Shown: one piece after another, positions 52,584-61,118 of the stretch
Layout: the number at the start of each line of letters is the position of its first letter
How positions within the stretch are numbered: the stretch's first letter is position 1
From: Acidimicrobiales bacterium
GTDB lineage: Bacteria > Actinomycetota > Acidimicrobiia > Acidimicrobiales > SZUA-35
Assembly (NCBI GenBank): GCA_028285495.1
Contig: JANQPB010000004.1
Location: 28,755 to 92,754 of the forward strand
Direction of reading: 5' to 3'
DNA length: 64,000 bases
The notes under the pieces: model-generated
Databases searched by the model: none
What the model was told of the DNA's origin: nothing
What the model saw: only the letters and a program-made list of their open reading frames with translations
Translations under genes and position numbers: made by a program

Positions 52584-53536
52584 GAAACACCTTTCAGAAT
52601 GCTGAAGACTGCGTTGACCCCGAGGGGTTCCAAATCTATCGATTCGTCCATCGTCCTGGTCGAGCGGTCCCAGCGCTCGACCCGGGTCGGGAGGGATGTG
52701 GTCAGCCCGGTCCGCAACCAGCTCAGACGGGAGCGCACGGCGGTCTGTCGTATCCGGCTGAAGCCGACCCAGAAATGGTCCTGGCCGACGAGCAGCCCTC
52801 GGCACCAGCCGGGGATCACCGCCTGGCGGGACTCGTTGAGATCGAAGGTGTCGACGATGTGGCCGGTCTCCGGGTCACCGACGACGACGGCGCCGTCGAC
52901 GGTCGTGAACCACACCTGGCCGTCGACGACGTGCCCGTCGTGGACCCGTTGGCGCTCGATGGCGATCCGCCGCCGGCGATCGACGAGCGAGACCGCGTCG
53001 CGGCGCTCGAACCGGGTGACCCAGGGCTCGTCGCCGACGAGGAACAGGTGGTTCGGGTGGATCGCGTGGGGCTTGAGGTTCACCCCGAAGCGGAGGTCGC
53101 GATCCTCGTCGATGGCCGGGCTCGGCTCGTCCCCGGCCGGGTAGACGCCCAGGAGCTCGCCGTCCAGATCCAGTTCCAGCACGCTCTCGGCCCCACTGGA
53201 GGCCACCAGCAGCGATCCCGCCGAGGTCGGGAGCACATGATGGACGTCGTTGAACCATCGGTGAGACAGATGATGGAGGATCTCGAAGTCGGGCAACCGG
53301 TAGACGATGACCTCGGTCTCGGTGGTGGCGTAGAGGAGGTCGCCGCGCTGCGTCGCACACTTGAACAGCATCGGATCGTCCGGATTGCGGACATCCGTCC
53401 CGGACACGTAGGTGTGGGCGACCCGTGGATCGCCCGAACCGATCGACGCGATCACGCCAGCGCCGTAGCCGTACCAGCCGTCGCCGAGCTCACGCATCGA
53501 CTGCTCTTGCCGCTGTCGGCCGCCTATCACGAACAC
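52571..53536 (-). CDS. Conserved protein of unknown function, propeller-like
   Basis: A 321-residue protein that I recognise only as a conserved type found beside sulfotransferase and glycan genes; no function known to me. GTG 53536 gives the start FVIGGRQRQEQSMREL. The sequence is full of short beta-strand repeats (VIVYRLPDFEILHHL, SLLVASSGAESVLELDLDG, VWFTTVDGAVVVGDPETG, WVGFSRIR) like the blades of a WD40/YVTN propeller. Landmarks are DVHHVLPT, KPHAIHPNHLF, RVHDGHV and PGWCRGLLVGQDHF. No signal peptide, so cytosolic. Its 3' end overlaps the giant exoprotein start by 13 bases, suggesting coupled translation. Confidence 0.7.
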   Translation of the reverse strand: MFVIGGRQRQEQSMRELGDGWYGYGAGVIASIGSGDPRVAHTYVSGTDVRNPDDPMLFKCATQRGDLLYATTETEVIVYRLPDFEILHHLSHRWFNDVHHVLPTSAGSLLVASSGAESVLELDLDGELLGVYPAGDEPSPAIDEDRDLRFGVNLKPHAIHPNHLFLVGDEPWVTRFERRDAVSLVDRRRRIAIERQRVHDGHVVDGQVWFTTVDGAVVVGDPETGHIVDTFDLNESRQAVIPGWCRGLLVGQDHFWVGFSRIRQTAVRSRLSWLRTGLTTSLPTRVERWDRSTRTMDESIDLEPLGVNAVFSILKGVSCCT

Positions 53537-53579
53537 GATGGGCCCAACTCCCGGTCTCCGCTTGTGGTCACACGGCCAA

Positions 53580-54464
53580 CTACCACGTTTCGCCCAGGCC
53601 GTATCTCTCCCGCAGGCGTTGATTCCAAGGTTCAAAATAGCGACGGAGCTCCGCTGCGTACAACGGGTCAAGTACCTCACCGTCGCGCGCGGCCATATCG
53701 TTGCGGCCGATGGTCGTCGATTGGGGTCGATGCAGGCCGAGGAAGTCGTAGACCCGATCGAGGGTGGTTTCGGTTTCGCCGTACAGATCGGCGCTGTCGA
53801 GCCAGAGAACGCGATCCCGACCGAGTGCCGCTTCCCAGCGCTCCATCTGGTCGATGTAGCGGCCGCGGGCCCGGTAGGTGTAGTGGCGCCAGGCGAAGCT
53901 GACGAACGACGGGTCCTCGGCCATCCGGGCCAGGTCGGCGGCCGTTCGCTCCTCCTCGGCCGCGATGGCGTCCTCGAAGCGGTCGATCGGCTCGAAGCCG
54001 AGGCCCCGCTCGTGTCGCCAGTGGCTGAAGGCTCGGGCCACCGGGTCGCGAAGCACGCCGATCGCCTTGGTCGACGGCAGGTCCTCGGCCATGCGCTCCG
54101 GCGCTCGCGGATGGAAGAGGTAGCTGGGGCTCGCCTCGGCGAAGATCCCACTGCGGCCGGCCGTGACGAAGTTGCCGAGGTACCACTGGTGGCCGCGGGC
54201 GTACTTGTCGTCGAAGTAGTGGAGCTCCTTGGTGAGCGCCGGATGGATGTCGGGATGGCGAAGCAGCTCCTGGAACAGGAAGGTCGTGCCCCCCTTCTGG
54301 GCCCCGATGACCACGAACTCGGGCTCGACCCGGGGCAGTCGGAGCAGGGATGCGACCCTGGCCGCGCCGCCGACCGCAGCGTCCCGCGTTGCGATGAGGG
54401 CCTTGCGCGACGCCGGCGAGGCGATGGGGTCGACCAGCCGCTTGACGGCCCGTTCGGCTCGCAT
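53580..54464 (-). CDS. Sulfotransferase, heparan-type N-/O-sulfotransferase-like
   Basis: A 294-residue PAPS-dependent sulfotransferase. It has EFVVIGAQKGGTTFLFQELLRHPDI, short form GAQKGGTTFLF (the 5'-phosphosulfate-binding P-loop), YFDDKYARGHQWYLGNF, and IGVLRDPVARAFSHWRHE with the 3'-phosphate-binding Arg and Ser. These features match the NDST/heparan group that sulfates polysaccharides, and are different from the second sulfotransferase of the run. ATG 54464 shares a base with the stop of the 57-residue membrane protein (TGATG). Confidence 0.88.
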   Translation of the reverse strand: MRAERAVKRLVDPIASPASRKALIATRDAAVGGAARVASLLRLPRVEPEFVVIGAQKGGTTFLFQELLRHPDIHPALTKELHYFDDKYARGHQWYLGNFVTAGRSGIFAEASPSYLFHPRAPERMAEDLPSTKAIGVLRDPVARAFSHWRHERGLGFEPIDRFEDAIAAEEERTAADLARMAEDPSFVSFAWRHYTYRARGRYIDQMERWEAALGRDRVLWLDSADLYGETETTLDRVYDFLGLHRPQSTTIGRNDMAARDGEVLDPLYAAELRRYFEPWNQRLRERYGLGETW

Positions 54465-54637
54465 CAGAACGCCGCAGCGAAGCGGACGACGACGGTGACG
54501 AGGGCGACGACGGCCGCCGCCAGGCAGACCAGGCCGCTGAGCCGTGGCCTCCGGCCGGCCGAACCGATGAGGTACGACCCCGCCATCACGGCGATCGCGC
54601 TCCAGCCGACCATCGCGGATGACTGAATGGCTGTCAT
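54464..54637 (-). CDS. 57-residue two-helix membrane protein
   Basis: A small ORF (MTAIQSSAMVGWSAIAVMAG...) with two hydrophobic helices, about residues 7-26 (MVGWSAIAVMAGSYLIG) and 34-54 (LSGLVCLAAAVVALVTVVV), and a short Arg-rich turn between them. The ATG overlaps the stop of the flippase fusion (ATGA), and its stop overlaps the sulfotransferase start (TGATG), so all three are translationally coupled. No known family. The tight packing argues for a real gene, perhaps a partner of the fusion protein or the sulfotransferase (inference). Confidence 0.6.
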   Translation of the reverse strand: MTAIQSSAMVGWSAIAVMAGSYLIGSAGRRPRLSGLVCLAAAVVALVTVVVRFAAAF

Positions 54638-57600
54638 GGCTCTGCCTCCTCGTTCCGGTCGGCCTCGTCGGTCGTGGGGACCTCGCCGGCCTCGTCGGAG
54701 TCCTCGGCTGCCTCGGGTTCGAGCTCCGGGATGTCCGCAGCTCGAATGAGGAACGCCCCGCTCGCACCATCGTGATAGAGCGTCTCGACGTCGGGCTGGT
54801 CTTCGAGGAACTCGGCCACCCTGGTCAGCCAGTCCTCGTCGCGCCCGACCGTATGGTACCCCCAGGCCTCTTGGCTCCTGGTCGTTGCGATCGCCACGTA
54901 GGTATAGCCCGCCTCCCTGGCGACGTCCGCCGCCCGAGCGACCGTCTCGTACTCGGGGGAGAGCCGCCGCAGATAGAAGTGGTTGCGGGCGCCGTCGATT
55001 CGATCGAAGCGGGTGAAGCCCCAGGACAGGAACGGGTTGTCGGTCACGAACAGCGTGTCGGCCGGGGCCTCGCGGTACATGGTGGCCAGCGCCTCGCGGT
55101 CGGACAGCCGGGTCATCTCGTAGGACTCGTTGCCGTAGCGGTTGATGATCAGGGCCGGGGCGCCGATCACCGTGGCCAGCACGATCATGGCGACGAGGAA
55201 GCGCTCGGAGAGTGCGTAGGACATGGCGGCACCGAGCAGCACCGCCGCCGGGAACACCGAGAACAGGAAGACCCGAACCAGGATCTCGCCGCCGTACGGC
55301 TGCCCGGCAACGGCCAACGCCGGCATGGCGGCCATGGCCAGCGCCACGACGGCGACCAGCTTGCCCTGCCGCCGCCAGAGGTAGAACGCGGCGATCAGGC
55401 CGAGCTCGCCGACAACGACGACGACCTCGGCCCGGCTCAACAGGACGAGCCATCGATCGAACGACGCATCGGCCGTCCGGTCCGAGGTACTGGCCGAGAC
55501 GGTCGAGCCGACGGCGCCGACGTTGTCGACCAGACCCTCGATGCGACTCTTCCACCAGGGCTGGGCCGCACCGCTGACCCACGTCAGGAAGGCGACGAAC
55601 ACGACCAGTGGGAGGCCGCGGGCGTAGCGGTAGCCGGCCAGCGCCAGCGGGAGCAGCCACAGGGTGAGGAACACCGGCGACAGTGGGTGGGTGACGATCA
55701 CCGCGGTGGCCAGCACCAGGATCGCGGCGGTGACGGCGGGATGACGGCTGGTCGACCCACCGACGATCACGGTCCACGACATCCGCTGGCGCCACGACAC
55801 GTCCTGCGGCAGGTCGGGCTGGTTGACGACGATCAGCAGCACGATGATGGCGGTGATCGTGACGCCCATGCTCTGGGGCGAGAAATAGTCCTGGCCGGTC
55901 CAGGCGAGGATCACGAAGAACCAGGAGGCGAGCGGCGCCGCGAGCCAGCGCTCGGGGAACCAGTGCCGGGCGAAGCACCACACCAGCAACACCCACATCA
56001 ACATGACCCCGACCGGCCAGAAGCGGACGAGCGGCTCGATGTCGAACAGCTGGGCGTTCTCCAGGTCGGGGTTCGGGCCGGCGAAGCCGTTCTGGTTGCC
56101 CGAGAGGCCGGCCGCCGGGCCGAAGAAGAACCCGGGCCACGAGAATCGGGCATCGATGAGGCGCGGGTTGGCCCCGGTCCTGGCGATCGTGTCCGAGAAG
56201 CCGCCGAGCAGCCAGGCGACCGAGAACCGTCCGGCCGGTGCGCTCATCGGTTCGATCCCGTGCAGGGAGACCGTCAGCACCCCGACGGCCCACGCAACGC
56301 CCCGGCTGCTCGGCAGGAGCAGGAAGACGAGGAAACCGGCGGTGGTACAGGCCACCGAGAGCCAGAACACGATGGGCAGGGCCCGGATGAGACCGAGGCC
56401 GTCGACCCGGCTGTAGTCGACCAGGGGGACCGAGAGGGCGAGCAGCCCCATCCCGGCCAGGAGCAGGGCCGAGCCGAGCCTCACCCGCGACCTGCTGTAG
56501 CTGGCGAAGCTCAGCAGCTCTTCCCGGTCGAGCTGAGCGGTCTCGGCTGCGTCGACGTTTGCGCCGGGACCGAAGCCGAACGGCCGCCTGACCGGTGTGG
56601 TCACGGGGGTGGTCGGGGACTCGACGCGCAGCGGCATCCGCATGGACGAGAACTCGTCGTCCGCTGAGTCGGCCGACTCCTCGACGACGGGACGGGGATC
56701 GAGCCGGAGATCGACCCACGCCGCCACGGCCATGATCCACTGGCTGAGCGCCACCCCGGCGGCAACGACGACCATGTCGTTGCCGACGAGGCCGGGGGCC
56801 ACACCCATGACGAAGATGAACAACGAGACGACCGGGCCGACCGTCAGCGCCCGGAGGTCGCGCTTGGCCCGCGACTGGGCCAGCCACACGTGGAGCACGG
56901 GGCGGGCGGTGAGGGCCACGAAGATCAGGCGGAGGGTGGTGACGAGGTCGCCGGACGGGTCGTCGACCAGCAACCCGAGCAGGAGCGGGCTGGCGACGAT
57001 CCCGATGAGGCCACCGACGATCCCGAGGGCGGTCGCCGAGCGGGCGGCCGACAGGGCCAGCTCCGTCCGGTGCTCGGGCGAGCGGGACGACTCGGCGGCC
57101 AGCGCGTTGCTGGCCTGGAGGAAGACGACGTCGACGGTGATGAAGAAGAGCCAGGCGATGGCCAGGTCGGAGCCCTCGCCGGGAGGGAGCACGAGGAGGG
57201 CCAGGTAGGCGAAGCCGCGGGTCGAGGCGAGGATCGCGACCGAGCCGACGAAGTCGGAGGCGACGAGGCGGCTGAATCCCACCTCGGTCCAACCCGGCTT
57301 CGACGGGCCCTGGTACGAGCGCCACAGCTTGAGATTGGCGGCCGGCACGGCGAGCAGGAGGGGGCCGAACCAGGCGATCATGGCCCCCGCCACCGTCGGC
57401 GAGATGGCCATGACGACCACTGCGGCCACGAGCCTGACCACGCTGTAGGCCGTGTTCTCCACGGCCACGAATCCGGCGGCGCGGGCCCCGACCAGGGCGC
57501 CGTCCTGCATGGAGAAGATGCTCCAGGCGACGACACAGATCGGCACGAGCCAGAGGAGCGCCCCGTCGAGCCCCTCCCCGGTGACGACGCTCCACAGGAC

Positions 57601-57936
57601 GAGCACCAGGCTGACGGCGGTCCCGATGGCGACCGCGGCGCCGTAGGCCCGGCCAAGGAGGCGCAGGCCGGCGCGACCGGCCCCGCTGAGGACCGCGGGG
57701 AGACTGGCCGCCATGTTGAGGCGGGTGATGCCGGACAGGAACAGCACCAGGGACGTCAGGCCTGCGACCTCGCCGAGCGCCTGGTCGTCGACGCTGCGGC
57801 CGATGACCAGCCAGAAGGCGAAGCCCGACACCGTCAGCACGCCGGCGGAGACCACCAGCGACGCGCCGGAGCGCATCATCGACTCGCCCGCCGATTTCGC
57901 CTCCTCGTCGGTCGAGGGGCGGGTCCCGGTCATCAT
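54634..57936 (-). CDS. Flippase (MOP/Wzx-like) fused to a polymerase- or GT-C-like membrane protein
   Basis: 1100 residues starting MMTGTRPSTDEE at 57936 and overlapping the upstream gene by four bases. Residues about 20-440 have the multi-helix Wzx/MATE-like pattern (LTVSGFAFWLVIGRSVDDQALG; NMAASLPAVLSG). A charged linker (about 440-510) leads to a second polytopic half (about 510-960) and a soluble tail of about 140 residues (DTLFVTDNPFLSWGF, YTYVAIATTRSQEAWGYHTVG). The second half resembles Wzy-type polymerases or GT-C transferases, with a periplasmic loop between helices, but no diagnostic motif is identified. Export and polymerisation of a glycan could therefore sit on one chain. Confidence 0.75.
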   Translation of the reverse strand: MMTGTRPSTDEEAKSAGESMMRSGASLVVSAGVLTVSGFAFWLVIGRSVDDQALGEVAGLTSLVLFLSGITRLNMAASLPAVLSGAGRAGLRLLGRAYGAAVAIGTAVSLVLVLWSVVTGEGLDGALLWLVPICVVAWSIFSMQDGALVGARAAGFVAVENTAYSVVRLVAAVVVMAISPTVAGAMIAWFGPLLLAVPAANLKLWRSYQGPSKPGWTEVGFSRLVASDFVGSVAILASTRGFAYLALLVLPPGEGSDLAIAWLFFITVDVVFLQASNALAAESSRSPEHRTELALSAARSATALGIVGGLIGIVASPLLLGLLVDDPSGDLVTTLRLIFVALTARPVLHVWLAQSRAKRDLRALTVGPVVSLFIFVMGVAPGLVGNDMVVVAAGVALSQWIMAVAAWVDLRLDPRPVVEESADSADDEFSSMRMPLRVESPTTPVTTPVRRPFGFGPGANVDAAETAQLDREELLSFASYSRSRVRLGSALLLAGMGLLALSVPLVDYSRVDGLGLIRALPIVFWLSVACTTAGFLVFLLLPSSRGVAWAVGVLTVSLHGIEPMSAPAGRFSVAWLLGGFSDTIARTGANPRLIDARFSWPGFFFGPAAGLSGNQNGFAGPNPDLENAQLFDIEPLVRFWPVGVMLMWVLLVWCFARHWFPERWLAAPLASWFFVILAWTGQDYFSPQSMGVTITAIIVLLIVVNQPDLPQDVSWRQRMSWTVIVGGSTSRHPAVTAAILVLATAVIVTHPLSPVFLTLWLLPLALAGYRYARGLPLVVFVAFLTWVSGAAQPWWKSRIEGLVDNVGAVGSTVSASTSDRTADASFDRWLVLLSRAEVVVVVGELGLIAAFYLWRRQGKLVAVVALAMAAMPALAVAGQPYGGEILVRVFLFSVFPAAVLLGAAMSYALSERFLVAMIVLATVIGAPALIINRYGNESYEMTRLSDREALATMYREAPADTLFVTDNPFLSWGFTRFDRIDGARNHFYLRRLSPEYETVARAADVAREAGYTYVAIATTRSQEAWGYHTVGRDEDWLTRVAEFLEDQPDVETLYHDGASGAFLIRAADIPELEPEAAEDSDEAGEVPTTDEADRNEEAEP

Positions 57937-58307
57937 CGTGTTGCGCCCCGTCTGCCGAAGGAGTGCGCCAGCAGCGCGAAGAGCATACCGGTGGCCATCG
58001 TGGCCACGATGTGTCGGGTCGGCGTCCACTCGGCGGTCCAGATCAGTGGCTGGCCGCCGATGGCCGACGACGCGAACGAGGTTGCGAACGTCAGCAGGAA
58101 GAGCACGGCCTCCGATGGCGCCGCCGTCTTCTCCAGCTGGGGCCACCGGGCGAGGGCGAAGCCGGTCGGCAGGCCGGCGCCGAGCAGCACGTAGGACAGG
58201 ACGATGGCCTGGACGACGCCGCTCGGCGGCGTCTGCAGTGCCACCATCGCCACCAGGGCCCACAGCACCGACAGGCCGACAGCGTAAACCCCTGGCCTGA
58301 TGATCAT
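57933..58307 (-). CDS. Small four-helix membrane protein, unknown
   Basis: ATG 58307 has GGAG eight bases upstream and gives 124 residues; longer in-frame starts lack a ribosome site and hydrophobic character. Four hydrophobic stretches, about AVGLSVLWALVAMVALQ, AIVLSYVLLGAGLPTGFAL, AVLFLLTFATSFASSAIG and HIVATMATGMLFALLAHSF, predict four transmembrane helices. Its stop overlaps the flippase-fusion start by four bases. Function unknown; likely a partner of the glycan-export complex (inference). Confidence 0.65.
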   Translation of the reverse strand: MIIRPGVYAVGLSVLWALVAMVALQTPPSGVVQAIVLSYVLLGAGLPTGFALARWPQLEKTAAPSEAVLFLLTFATSFASSAIGGQPLIWTAEWTPTRHIVATMATGMLFALLAHSFGRRGATR

Positions 58308-58630
58308 TCGACGGACTCCACGCAACTCTCGAGAACCAACGGACGCCTCGAACTCGGGACTGCTGCGGATCGGGCTACGACGATCCGCCGCCGACGTCTC
58401 GGACCGGACGATCACGGCCTACGAGGTCACCGATCCCGATGGCCGACAGACCGGCGGTGGCCATGACGGACGCCGACCATCCTAGCAGTGGGTGGCGTCG
58501 ACCCCCGGTCACCCCTCGGGGGGAAGCGCTGCGACGGCGTGCGTTCGCTCGGATGCCCGATCGCCCACCGAGCCGGTTCGACGTCAGCCGTCGGCCGCGG
58601 CCTCGGGCCGGGTCGACGGGGTCGACCGGG
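58308..58630. other. 323-bp gap without a convincing gene
   Basis: Between the family 2 glycosyltransferase (stop 58631) and the small membrane protein. Contains GC-rich direct repeats of GGGTCGAC around 58610-58630 and no reading frame with protein-like sequence. A TAGGAT box on the minus strand (58481-58486) could belong to a promoter for the downstream run, but a -35 is not evident. Confidence 0.5.
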
Positions 58631-59464
58631 TCAGGAGACGCTGATTCGCTCGGAGAGGATCGTCCGCAGCACGCGGATGCCGTCGCGAACCGCGTTGAGG
58701 TTCGACACCCCATGCAACCGATCGGACTCGAACGAGGGGACCTCGATGACGCGGAGGCCGCGGCGGGCAGCCCGGATGTTCATCAGCGTCTCCACCTCGA
58801 AGCCGGTCGAGTTGATCCCGAGGTCGTCGAGGTGCTGGCGGTAGAAGGCGTTGTAGCCGTAGCACAGGTCGCTGTAGTTGCACCCGAAGAGGCCGTTGAC
58901 CATCCCGCACAGCGCCTTGTTGCCCATGCGTCGGAGGAAGGTGATGTCGCTCGAGCCGCCGCCGGTGACGAAGCGGGAGCCCTTGGCGTAGTCGGCGCCG
59001 CTGCGGAGCGCGGCGACGTAGCGGGGGATCTCGGCGGCGTCGGTGCTGCCGTCGGCGTCGATCATCACGATGATGTCGCAGGTGGCGGCCCGGAAGCCGC
59101 ACACGAGGGCGTTGCCCTTGCCCTTCCGGTTCTGGTGGACGATCTTGGCGTCCGGCCGAAGGGTGCGGGCGACCTCCTCCGTGTTGTCCGTCGAACCGCC
59201 GTCGACGATGATCAGCTCATCGATCCAGCCGGGCAGCCGGGCGAAGACGTGCTCGAGGTTCTCGGCCTCGTTCAGCGTCGGGATGATGACCGAGACGGTC
59301 TCGACGACGCCGTTCTGCGGGCGCACGGGCAGCCGTTCCCGCTGCGTGGCGGGATCCTCGCCCGGCGCGCCGGCGACCGGCACGTGGGGCTTGGGCGCGA
59401 GTTCGAACATCAGGAGGTCGGTCGCCAACTCCTGGTCCTGGCCGTTCTCGGTCACGTCGGTCAT
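58631..59464 (-). CDS. Family 2 glycosyltransferase, dolichol-phosphate mannosyltransferase-like
   Basis: GT-A fold transferase of 277 residues. ATG 59464 follows AAAGGG at a workable distance; an upstream GTG/ATG gives 16 residues more without support. It has VSVIIPTLNEAENLEHVF, ELIIVDGGSTDNTEEVA (nucleotide binding), NRKGKGNALVCGFRAA, and the DxD-like IDADGSTDAAEIPRYV; then YAKGSRFVTGGGSSD. This is the Dpm1/GtrB type that moves a hexose from a nucleotide sugar to a polyprenyl phosphate. First gene of the 15-kb minus-strand glycan run; an 800-base gap upstream probably holds its promoter. Confidence 0.9.
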   Translation of the reverse strand: MTDVTENGQDQELATDLLMFELAPKPHVPVAGAPGEDPATQRERLPVRPQNGVVETVSVIIPTLNEAENLEHVFARLPGWIDELIIVDGGSTDNTEEVARTLRPDAKIVHQNRKGKGNALVCGFRAATCDIIVMIDADGSTDAAEIPRYVAALRSGADYAKGSRFVTGGGSSDITFLRRMGNKALCGMVNGLFGCNYSDLCYGYNAFYRQHLDDLGINSTGFEVETLMNIRAARRGLRVIEVPSFESDRLHGVSNLNAVRDGIRVLRTILSERISVS

Positions 59465-60247
59465 CGGTTTCACCCTTTGTCGTCCCTCGATGGTGACCGA
59501 CGGCGCGCTCAACTGGAGCTCCCGACACGAACACGAGATTCGCGGGCCCAGGAGCGCTGAGCTGTCGTCACCAACAACTAGAAGCTACAGGAGTGGACAA
59601 TCATCGACCACCAAAAGAGGCTGAGACCGTTACTATTGCCCACCAACATCGGGCTCTTTGGGCCCAAGGGGCGCCCCAGCGACCCACCCGATCGCATCGG
59701 CGGAGGTTGCGCCGGGTCGGGGGCTGCCCGGCTCGTCGGCGTCGTCGGTCGTTGTCGGGGCTGGCCGGCCGGGCGGGTCGGCGCTGGCCCGGACACTGGG
59801 TGGCGGTGGGATGACGAGGCCCTCGTCGCCGGCCCGTCGAGCTTCGTCGGCGACGGGTCGTCGACCGGACGGTCGAGACGGCCACCCTCCGCCCGACGAT
59901 CGCCGACGCAGAGGTGCGTACATCGACAGCGTCGAGAGATGCCTCAAGCGTTCTATTCGCGCCCTGATGGCCGGACCATTCGATCAATCGGCGGCCAATG
60001 AAACCGCCCGGAGTCGAGACAAGCGCTGCGATAGTCCCCGCAAATCGCGCCGCAAGACTCCCCCGTTCTTCGGACGTGAAGACGCTGGGCGACGCGCTCG
60101 GTCACGCCGTATCGCCCCGACGACGACGTCGCGACCGGCGACCGCGGCCAAGGCAGAGCTGGCATCGCCGACAACCTGCGTGGCGTCGCCCACCGATCTG
60201 GAGACCACCGGGCTGCAGCGGCGTGTTCGACCGGGCACGAGAACGAC
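59465..60247. other. Gap of about 780 bp without a convincing gene
   Basis: Lies between the glycosyltransferase start and the tRNA terminator. The stretch 59560-59650 is markedly AT-richer than its surroundings and is the likely promoter region of the minus-strand glycan run. Small reading frames (for example 59633-59947 on the minus strand, 104 codons, TTG start) are Pro/Arg-rich and not convincing. No repeat or insertion element seen. Confidence 0.55.
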
Positions 60248-60274
60248 GAAACCCCGCTGCTGGAGCGGGGTTTC
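60248..60274 (-). terminator. Terminator of tRNA-Ala
   Basis: AAACCCCGCT (60249-60258) pairs with AGCGGGGTTT (60264-60273) around a 5-base loop; the flanking G60248/C60274 adds an eleventh pair. It starts 7 bases after the 3' end of the tRNA on the minus strand. Its T-run ends the stem, as in intrinsic terminators. Confidence 0.75.
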
Positions 60275-60280
60275 TGGGGG

Positions 60281-60353
60281 TGGAGCTAAGGAGAATTGAA
60301 CTCCTGACCTCTTCCATGCCATGGAAGCGCTCTACCAACTGAGCTATAGCCCC
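60281..60353 (-). tRNA. tRNA-Ala (anticodon GGC)
   Basis: A 73-base cloverleaf on the minus strand: acceptor GGGGCTA pairs with TAGCTCC, D-arm GCTC/GAGC with AGTTGGTA loop, anticodon arm CTTCC/GGAAG around ATGGCAT (anticodon GGC, reading GCC/GCU Ala codons), and T-arm AGGAG/CTCCT with TTCAATT. The discriminator base is A. CCA is not encoded (ACCCCC follows). A hairpin terminator stands just after it. Confidence 0.93.
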
Positions 60354-60404
60354 GTGGGGATCTTCGAGCCTAGCAACTCCGGCAGAGCTCCAACACCGAC
60401 GGGC

Positions 60405-61103
60405 TCAGAATCCTCCCTCGGCGACCCTGGTGCGGATGGCGACGGCGACCTCGGGACCGACCAGCGCCCGCAGCTCGTCGGCCAGGGTCTCGGCCGCCGG
60501 CGCCACCCCGTCGAACGCGGTCACACCCGCCCCCTCCCCCGGCTCCTCGGTGCAGCACCAGGCCATGGTCGCCCCGCCGCTGCCCCAGTCCTCCCGGCGC
60601 CATCGGCGCAGCTCCCGCACCCCGCCATCGCCATCGACCACCTTCAGCGGCAGCTGCCAGCACACCGACGGCTTCCAGTCGATCGGCGACTCGCCCTCGT
60701 CGACCGCGGCCAGGTGCAGCGCACATCCCGCACCACCGGCGAAGCCGGGACGGTTCAGGAAGATGCAGGCCCCGTCGACCACCCGCGTCGTAGCGGGACC
60801 ATCGCCACCGCCGGCCGCACGCCGGATCACGCCATCTGCCGCCTCGGCATGGAACTGGAAGCGAGCCGGATCCAGAGCCAGGCCGAGCGCCTCGACCATC
60901 CTCGCCTCGTCCTCGTCGAGCAACTCCGCCCCGACCGAGCAACAGCCCTGCTCCAGCTCCGGCGCCGGCCGGTCCAGGATCCCGAGGCATCCGTCACCCC
61001 ACCGGCAGCGCCACCTGGAGGCCAGGAAGTCGAGATCGACGCGCCAGCGCGCCCCATCGACCGGATCGACGAACTCGACCGGCGACGACCGCTCGTCACC
61101 CAC
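60405..61103 (-). CDS. Cys-rich conserved protein, YkgJ/DUF3109-like
   Basis: A 232-residue protein of unknown function. It begins MGDERSSPVEFVDPVDG and has Cys motifs WRCRWGDGCLGIL and QGCCSVGAEL, with further Cys near GAGCALHLAAV and VCWQLPL and in TMAWCCTEE. Spaced Cys in this manner suggest a metal site, as in the YkgJ/DUF3109 families, but this is an impression from pattern only. Neighbours are rsfS on one side and the tRNA on the other. ATG 61103 is used, 15 bases after the rsfS stop. Confidence 0.65.
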   Translation of the reverse strand: MGDERSSPVEFVDPVDGARWRVDLDFLASRWRCRWGDGCLGILDRPAPELEQGCCSVGAELLDEDEARMVEALGLALDPARFQFHAEAADGVIRRAAGGGDGPATTRVVDGACIFLNRPGFAGGAGCALHLAAVDEGESPIDWKPSVCWQLPLKVVDGDGGVRELRRWRREDWGSGGATMAWCCTEEPGEGAGVTAFDGVAPAAETLADELRALVGPEVAVAIRTRVAEGGF

Positions 61104-61118
61104 CGGCGACGTCCGAGC

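Noticed and set aside
59633..59947. Possible 104-codon gene on the minus strand
   Set aside because: Pro/Arg-rich, TTG start, no ribosome site, no family resemblance, and overlapping frames of equal quality.
60248..60353. tRNA-Ala as integration site of a mobile element
   Set aside because: No integrase and no repeated 3' tRNA segment seen within the window; the neighbouring genes are ordinary.
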